A stretch of 47,563 nt of DNA from Ignavibacteriota bacterium (lineage in GTDB: Bacteria > Bacteroidota > Ignavibacteria > Kapaibacteriales > UBA2268): positions 1-47,563 of the forward strand of contig JAGQWJ010000023.1 of the NCBI GenBank assembly GCA_020437395.1. The letters run 5' to 3'. Each line of letters begins with the position of its first letter. The stretch's first letter is position 1. Under the pieces are notes generated by a model. It was given only the letters and a program-made list of their open reading frames with translations, was not told the DNA's origin and ran no database searches. A program made the position numbers and the translations under genes. Shown in pieces: positions 44,552 to 47,563 of this stretch.

Positions 44552-45154
44552 TTGGAAAAGAAAGAATCAATAATAAAATACTATAAAAAGCAGTCGGGTT
44601 TTTACGATATAACTCGGCCTTTATTTCTGTTTGGTCGCGGCGAAATAGTGAAGTGGATAGCAGAAACCAATCCTAAAGACCATTTATTAGAAGCAGGATG
44701 TGGTACTGGGCATTTGCTTAAATCACTTGCTAAGAATACTGATTGCGTTCTAACTGGTATTGATCTATCTCCAGATATGCTAGAAATAGCACAGCGAAAA
44801 TTACCGACTGAAATCAATTTACATCAAACAGATTTAGAAGATTTTAATCCAGGTAAGAAATATGATGCTGTACTGCTCAGCTATGTCTTCACACTAGATT
44901 TTGCAAAAAATGTAGAGCAAATAAAGAGAGTAAAGCAACTTCTAAAACACAATGGTAGAATTTACGTCGTTGATTTCCATAGATATGGCTCTGCCCTGTA
45001 CAAGCGATATATGAATTGGCACGGAATAGAGATGGGGGTAGAACTATTGCAACTATTAGAGAGTGAGTTTGCAACTAAAAGAAAATCTATCCGAAAAGCT
45101 TATGGTGGAGTTTGGGAATATTTCATTTATGAGGGCGCGAATGTCGAAGATTAA
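44552..45154 (+). CDS. Class I SAM-dependent methyltransferase (UbiE/PmtA-like)
   Basis: Soluble methyltransferase of 200 residues. Motif I LLEAGCGTGHLLKSL near 45-59, motif II GIDLSPDMLEIA, motif III LHQTDLEDF; N-terminal YYKKQSGFYDITRPLFLFGR resembles quinone or phospholipid methyltransferases, some of which make phosphatidylcholine. Start is TTG at 44552, as an in-frame TAG lies just upstream and no Met occurs nearby. The next methyltransferase gene overlaps its end by 14 bases and a PlsC gene follows, so a lipid substrate is plausible but inferred. Confidence 0.8.
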   Translation: MEKKESIIKYYKKQSGFYDITRPLFLFGRGEIVKWIAETNPKDHLLEAGCGTGHLLKSLAKNTDCVLTGIDLSPDMLEIAQRKLPTEINLHQTDLEDFNPGKKYDAVLLSYVFTLDFAKNVEQIKRVKQLLKHNGRIYVVDFHRYGSALYKRYMNWHGIEMGVELLQLLESEFATKRKSIRKAYGGVWEYFIYEGANVED

Positions 45155-45956
45155 CAGCAAGATTCAATCGCTCAACAGTATAGAGAAAACTATGCTAATC
45201 CCCTTGTGGGCAAGAGCAGAGGAAACTATGAGTGGTGGCTTAATCAATGACCCCCTTTCTATAGAAATAGTAAATGAGATTGATACTTCAGTTTATGGAT
45301 TCAACCAGATGAGCAAATTTGTCAAGAATTACTTACTCACAGCTATAGCCAATAGAACTATTTTGATAGATAGATTTTTAAATGGAATTATTAATGAAAA
45401 AACTGTTGTTTATAATTTTGGATGTGGACTAGACACACGGTTTGCTCGATATGCTAATAAAGTGAGAATATGGTATGATATAGATATGCCCGAAGTGATT
45501 GATATTAGAAATTCATTTGCAAAGGAAAGTGCACACTATAAAATGCAAGCAATAAATGCTTTGTCAGACAATCCGATGGAGGGGTTAGATTTATCCAAGG
45601 ACTGTGTGATTATTTGTGAAGGAATACTAATGTATTTCACTGAATTAGAGGTAAGAAATTTTCTTAAAAAGGTGATTGACTCTACACAGTCGGGCAATAT
45701 GATTTTGGAAACGCTAGGGAGTTGGACAAAATTAAAAGTAAACCCTGTAATAAAAGGTATTGGAGAAAACAGCAGATATACTTGGTCTTTGAATAATACG
45801 CAAGATTGCCGTAAATTGGATAATCGAATGAAAATGATTGAGACTAAAAGTATTTTTGATTTTAATAAGGAGCGATGGGGATTAATGGGTAGATTGATGA
45901 ATTCAGATTTTTTAAACAAAAGAATTAGCAGTAAAATAACATTATATAGATATTGA
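45141..45956 (+). CDS. LCM/PPM-type SAM-dependent methyltransferase
   Basis: Methyltransferase of about 271 residues in the leucine carboxyl methyltransferase/TcmP-like family: LIPLWARAEETMSGGLINDPLS near the start, then VVYNFGCGLDTRFARY (motif I), WYDIDMPEVIDIR (motif II) and ICEGILMYFTELEVRNFL. The ATG at 45141 is preferred because GAGG lies upstream and residues before it do not fit the family; the frame is open further upstream inside the preceding gene. Its TGA overlaps the ATG of plsC (TGATG). Bacterial members methylate small acids or phenols; the substrate here is not known. Confidence 0.82.
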   Translation: MSKINSKIQSLNSIEKTMLIPLWARAEETMSGGLINDPLSIEIVNEIDTSVYGFNQMSKFVKNYLLTAIANRTILIDRFLNGIINEKTVVYNFGCGLDTRFARYANKVRIWYDIDMPEVIDIRNSFAKESAHYKMQAINALSDNPMEGLDLSKDCVIICEGILMYFTELEVRNFLKKVIDSTQSGNMILETLGSWTKLKVNPVIKGIGENSRYTWSLNNTQDCRKLDNRMKMIETKSIFDFNKERWGLMGRLMNSDFLNKRISSKITLYRY

Positions 45957-46654
45957 TGCCAATAATCAGATTAATATTAGTAGCACTAACGACCATTTAT
46001 TTCACAATCAAGGAATTGTGGATGTTGACATTTAGTTCCCGCATAGATACAAGGATGTATGTTGGCTGGAGTCGTGCTTTGAATAAGATAATTGGTATAA
46101 ACATTGAGATTTTAGGAATAGAGAATATAAAACCCGATAAAAGTTATATATTCGTATGTAACCATAGTAGCTTGCTAGATATCCCTGTGTTACTAGGTAC
46201 TTTACCCGGCGATGTAAGGATAATATACAAACGGGAATTAGAGAAAATCCCAATATTTGGTTATGGATTGAAACGTTCTAACCTGATTAGTATAGACCGA
46301 ACTGACCCACGCAAAGCGATGAAAAGCTTGGACGAAGCCATAGAGAAAATCCAATCAGGAGCTTCGGTTATTATCTTTCCAGAAGGTACCCGTGATGCTG
46401 GTGCTGAAGTAAGTGAATTCAAGCGAGGTGGATTTCTAATAGCTGAAAAAGCGCAAACACCTATAATCCCAATTGCAGTATGTGGTACTTATGACTTGTT
46501 ACCATCAGGAAAGTTGATGTTAAAACCTGGAAAAGTAAAAATATCTATAATGCCAGAAATAGACGTTAAGGCAATGGATAGAAATGGTTTGAAAGGATTA
46601 AAAGAACAAGTCAGGGGGGAAATAGTGAAAGAATTAGCAGAAATATGTAAATAA
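45956..46654 (+). CDS. plsC: 1-acyl-sn-glycerol-3-phosphate acyltransferase family protein
   Basis: Membrane-bound acyltransferase, 232 residues, adding the second acyl chain to lysophosphatidic acid in phospholipid synthesis or to a related lipid. The catalytic H-x4-D motif is at H70-D75 (NHSSLLD), and F141-P-E-G-T-R146 gives the substrate phosphate-binding motif; IPIAVCGTYDLLPSG supplies block IV. One N-terminal helix. Translationally coupled to the LCM-type methyltransferase. Paralogues acting on other lipids share these motifs, so the symbol is by family. Confidence 0.9.
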   Translation: MPIIRLILVALTTIYFTIKELWMLTFSSRIDTRMYVGWSRALNKIIGINIEILGIENIKPDKSYIFVCNHSSLLDIPVLLGTLPGDVRIIYKRELEKIPIFGYGLKRSNLISIDRTDPRKAMKSLDEAIEKIQSGASVIIFPEGTRDAGAEVSEFKRGGFLIAEKAQTPIIPIAVCGTYDLLPSGKLMLKPGKVKISIMPEIDVKAMDRNGLKGLKEQVRGEIVKELAEICK

Positions 46655-46708
46655 ATTTTGTTTTTTAGAAAATAAGCAATATTTTTGTAGTCTTAAAAAA
46701 AGAAAGCT

Positions 46709-46784
46709 GGTCGAATAGCTCAGTTGGTAGAGCAAAGGACTGAAAATCCTTGTGTCGGGGGTTCAATTCCCTCTTCGACCACCA
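46709..46784 (+). tRNA. tRNA-Phe (GAA)
   Basis: A 76-base cloverleaf: acceptor stem GGTCGAA / TTCGACC, D-arm GCTC...GAGC, anticodon arm AAGGA-CTGAAAA-TCCTT with anticodon GAA at 46742-46744, T-arm with GGTTCAATTCC, discriminator A and encoded CCA. Its 3' end faces a hairpin and a remnant of mobile DNA, so it may have served as an integration site. Confidence 0.96.
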
Positions 46785-46796
46785 ACGATAAGAACT

Positions 46797-46830
46797 AACC
46801 CCTTGTAAGTAAATACTTACCTGGGGTTTT
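46797..46830 (+). terminator. Hairpin terminator after tRNA-Phe
   Basis: Nested stem: AACCCC / GGGGTT outside and GTAAGTA / TACTTAC inside, followed by TTTTC. Twelve bases after the tRNA. Confidence 0.75.
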
Positions 46831-46841
46831 CTTTTGCCTTA

Positions 46842-46863
46842 CAATGAATTTGCAATGAATTTG
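46842..46863. repeat. Perfect 11-base tandem repeat
   Basis: CAATGAATTTG occurs twice back to back, between the tRNA terminator and the interrupted HTH gene. Short direct repeats in this position are common arm-type integrase sites in integrative elements, but this link is inferred. Confidence 0.5.
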
Positions 46864-46871
46864 ATACATTT

Positions 46872-47491
46872 CTATGTTTTTCCTATATATTTATCTAAGG
46901 TTTCTTTGAGAAATTTATACCCTTGGTGTTCGTCTCCAGCATCATGAACCAACTTACCAATTTTTCTATGATTGCGTATTGTATTTTGACTCAATCCACA
47001 ATAAATTGCTGCTGCAGGAACTGTAAAATAAGGTGATTCCACTCTTGGGGTAGTCATCATTTTAGATGCTCTAGCCTTAACTGATCCAAAATCCTTAAAT
47101 CGAATATCATCTATGGTATCTATATAATCTCTAAGTCTTACAACAAGACAATTTTTCAAACTATCGTAATCTACTGTTTGCACATCCCAATCAATATCAT
47201 CACCTACACATTTTTTATAATCTAAGTAGAACAGATTAGATTTTTTTAATTGAGAATGATTCAGTTCTTGTGGGCTTGATTCTTCTAACTCGGCTAAGTA
47301 TGATTTTAATAATTTCATTTTTTTGTGGTCTGTAGAGTTATTGAGTTGGTTCATAATCTTAGATGATATGATAGCTAATCCCATTAGTAGAAATGTGTTT
47401 TTACTTAAATAATCTTTTTGGGATCCGAACAATAATTGATGATACAGATTCTTCGATCTTATCTCAAACCAATCCTTTGCAGAAACTGGAC
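46872..47491 (-). pseudogene. Helix-turn-helix protein gene, 5' end removed by an IS insertion
   Basis: The frame runs from the stop at 46872 up to the edge of an IS3-type end at 47492 (about 206 codons) with no ATG near its beginning; translated sequence right at the junction (SAKDWFEIRSKNLYHQL) still looks like protein. A TTG at 47432 or ATG at 47384 are the first possible starts. The C-terminal 50 residues form an excisionase/MerR-type HTH: YFTVPAAAIYCGLSQNTIR, then HQGYKFLKETLDKYIG. The rest, rich in Lys/Asp/Asn, is unrecognised. Such HTH proteins occur in integrative elements. Likely inactivated. Confidence 0.6.
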
Positions 47492-47563
47492 TGTCCCACT
47501 ATAGTGGACACAGACTTAATTAACAATTTCGTTCTTCATACTCTACTGGGGAAAGATCATCGA
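47492..47563 (-). mobile_element. End of an IS3-family insertion sequence (runs off the window)
   Basis: The left boundary has the palindromic terminal sequence TGTCCCACTATAGTGGACA, similar to IS3-group ends carrying a TAGTGGACAC core. On the minus strand 47520-47561 encodes DDLSPVEYEERNC-stop, the normal C-terminus of an IS3-family OrfB transposase ([LY]-[LG]-x-S-P-x-E-[YF]). Only the transposase 3' end is in the window. The element interrupts the HTH gene. Confidence 0.75.

Noticed and set aside
45063-45140. Longer N-terminus of the LCM-type methyltransferase
   Set aside because: It would overlap the preceding methyltransferase by 92 bases and adds residues with no family match; the ATG at 45141 has a GAGG site upstream.

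Overview
This is an AT-rich bacterial window that reads as a member of the Bacteroidota/FCB group. The evidence is four secreted proteins with type IX secretion (T9SS) C-terminal sorting domains, SusC/FecA-like TonB-dependent receptors with a carboxypeptidase-regulatory N-terminal domain, a DUF4249 lipoprotein, and a cbb3 oxidase operon with fused CcoN-CcoO. It also carries flagellar motor genes (fliL, fliM, fliN, fliO), which most Bacteroidota lack. Flagella plus T9SS suggests an early-branching lineage of the Ignavibacteria/Kapabacteria or Balneola/Rhodothermia type. That placement is inference; no rRNA gene is present.

Layout. 1-4.0 kb: a single-chain restriction-modification enzyme (GIY-YIG-like nuclease, SF2 helicase, N6-adenine methylase). 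4.0-6.6 kb (minus): homogentisate dioxygenase followed by a small membrane protein and a DUF58 protein. 6.7-8.2 kb: a small membrane protein and two paralogous lipoproteins. 8.2-12.1 kb: a SulP anion transporter, a small anchored protein and a DEAD-box RNA helicase with a Gly/Lys/Arg-rich tail. 12.1-13.5 kb (minus): a methyltransferase and a membrane protein. 13.6-18.7 kb (plus): secreted T9SS-type genes, two of which are split by one in-frame TAA each. 18.7-23.3 kb (minus): a tightly packed menA - MFS - TonB receptor operon. 23.6-27.9 kb: two more T9SS cargo genes. 28.0-31.5 kb: grpE-dnaJ-comEA-like-gcvT. 31.8-34.2 kb: fliLMNO. 34.2-40.1 kb (minus): ccoS-ccoNO-ccoQ-ccoP-ccoG-ccoH plus a SafE-like protein. 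40.3-43.4 kb (minus): TonB receptor plus DUF4249 lipoprotein. 43.5-44.4 kb: two secreted products of unknown role, one only 38 residues. 44.5-46.7 kb: an operon of two methyltransferases and a PlsC acyltransferase. 46.7 kb to the end: tRNA-Phe, then a helix-turn-helix gene cut at its 5' end by an IS3-type element that runs off the window.

Physiology. The cell probably respires at low oxygen through cbb3 oxidase using menaquinone, degrades aromatic amino acids through homogentisate, imports complexes through TonB receptors, decorates its surface with T9SS cargo and swims.

The most unusual observations are: the all-in-one restriction enzyme; a seven-blade propeller that appears to be inserted inside an Ig-like domain; adjacent secreted-protein genes each broken by a single in-frame TAA; a decayed copy of a terminator plus the last codons of a TonB receptor gene between two T9SS genes; and the menA/MFS/TonB receptor coupling. 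Several genes use TTG starts with no usable ATG. No CRISPR array was seen.
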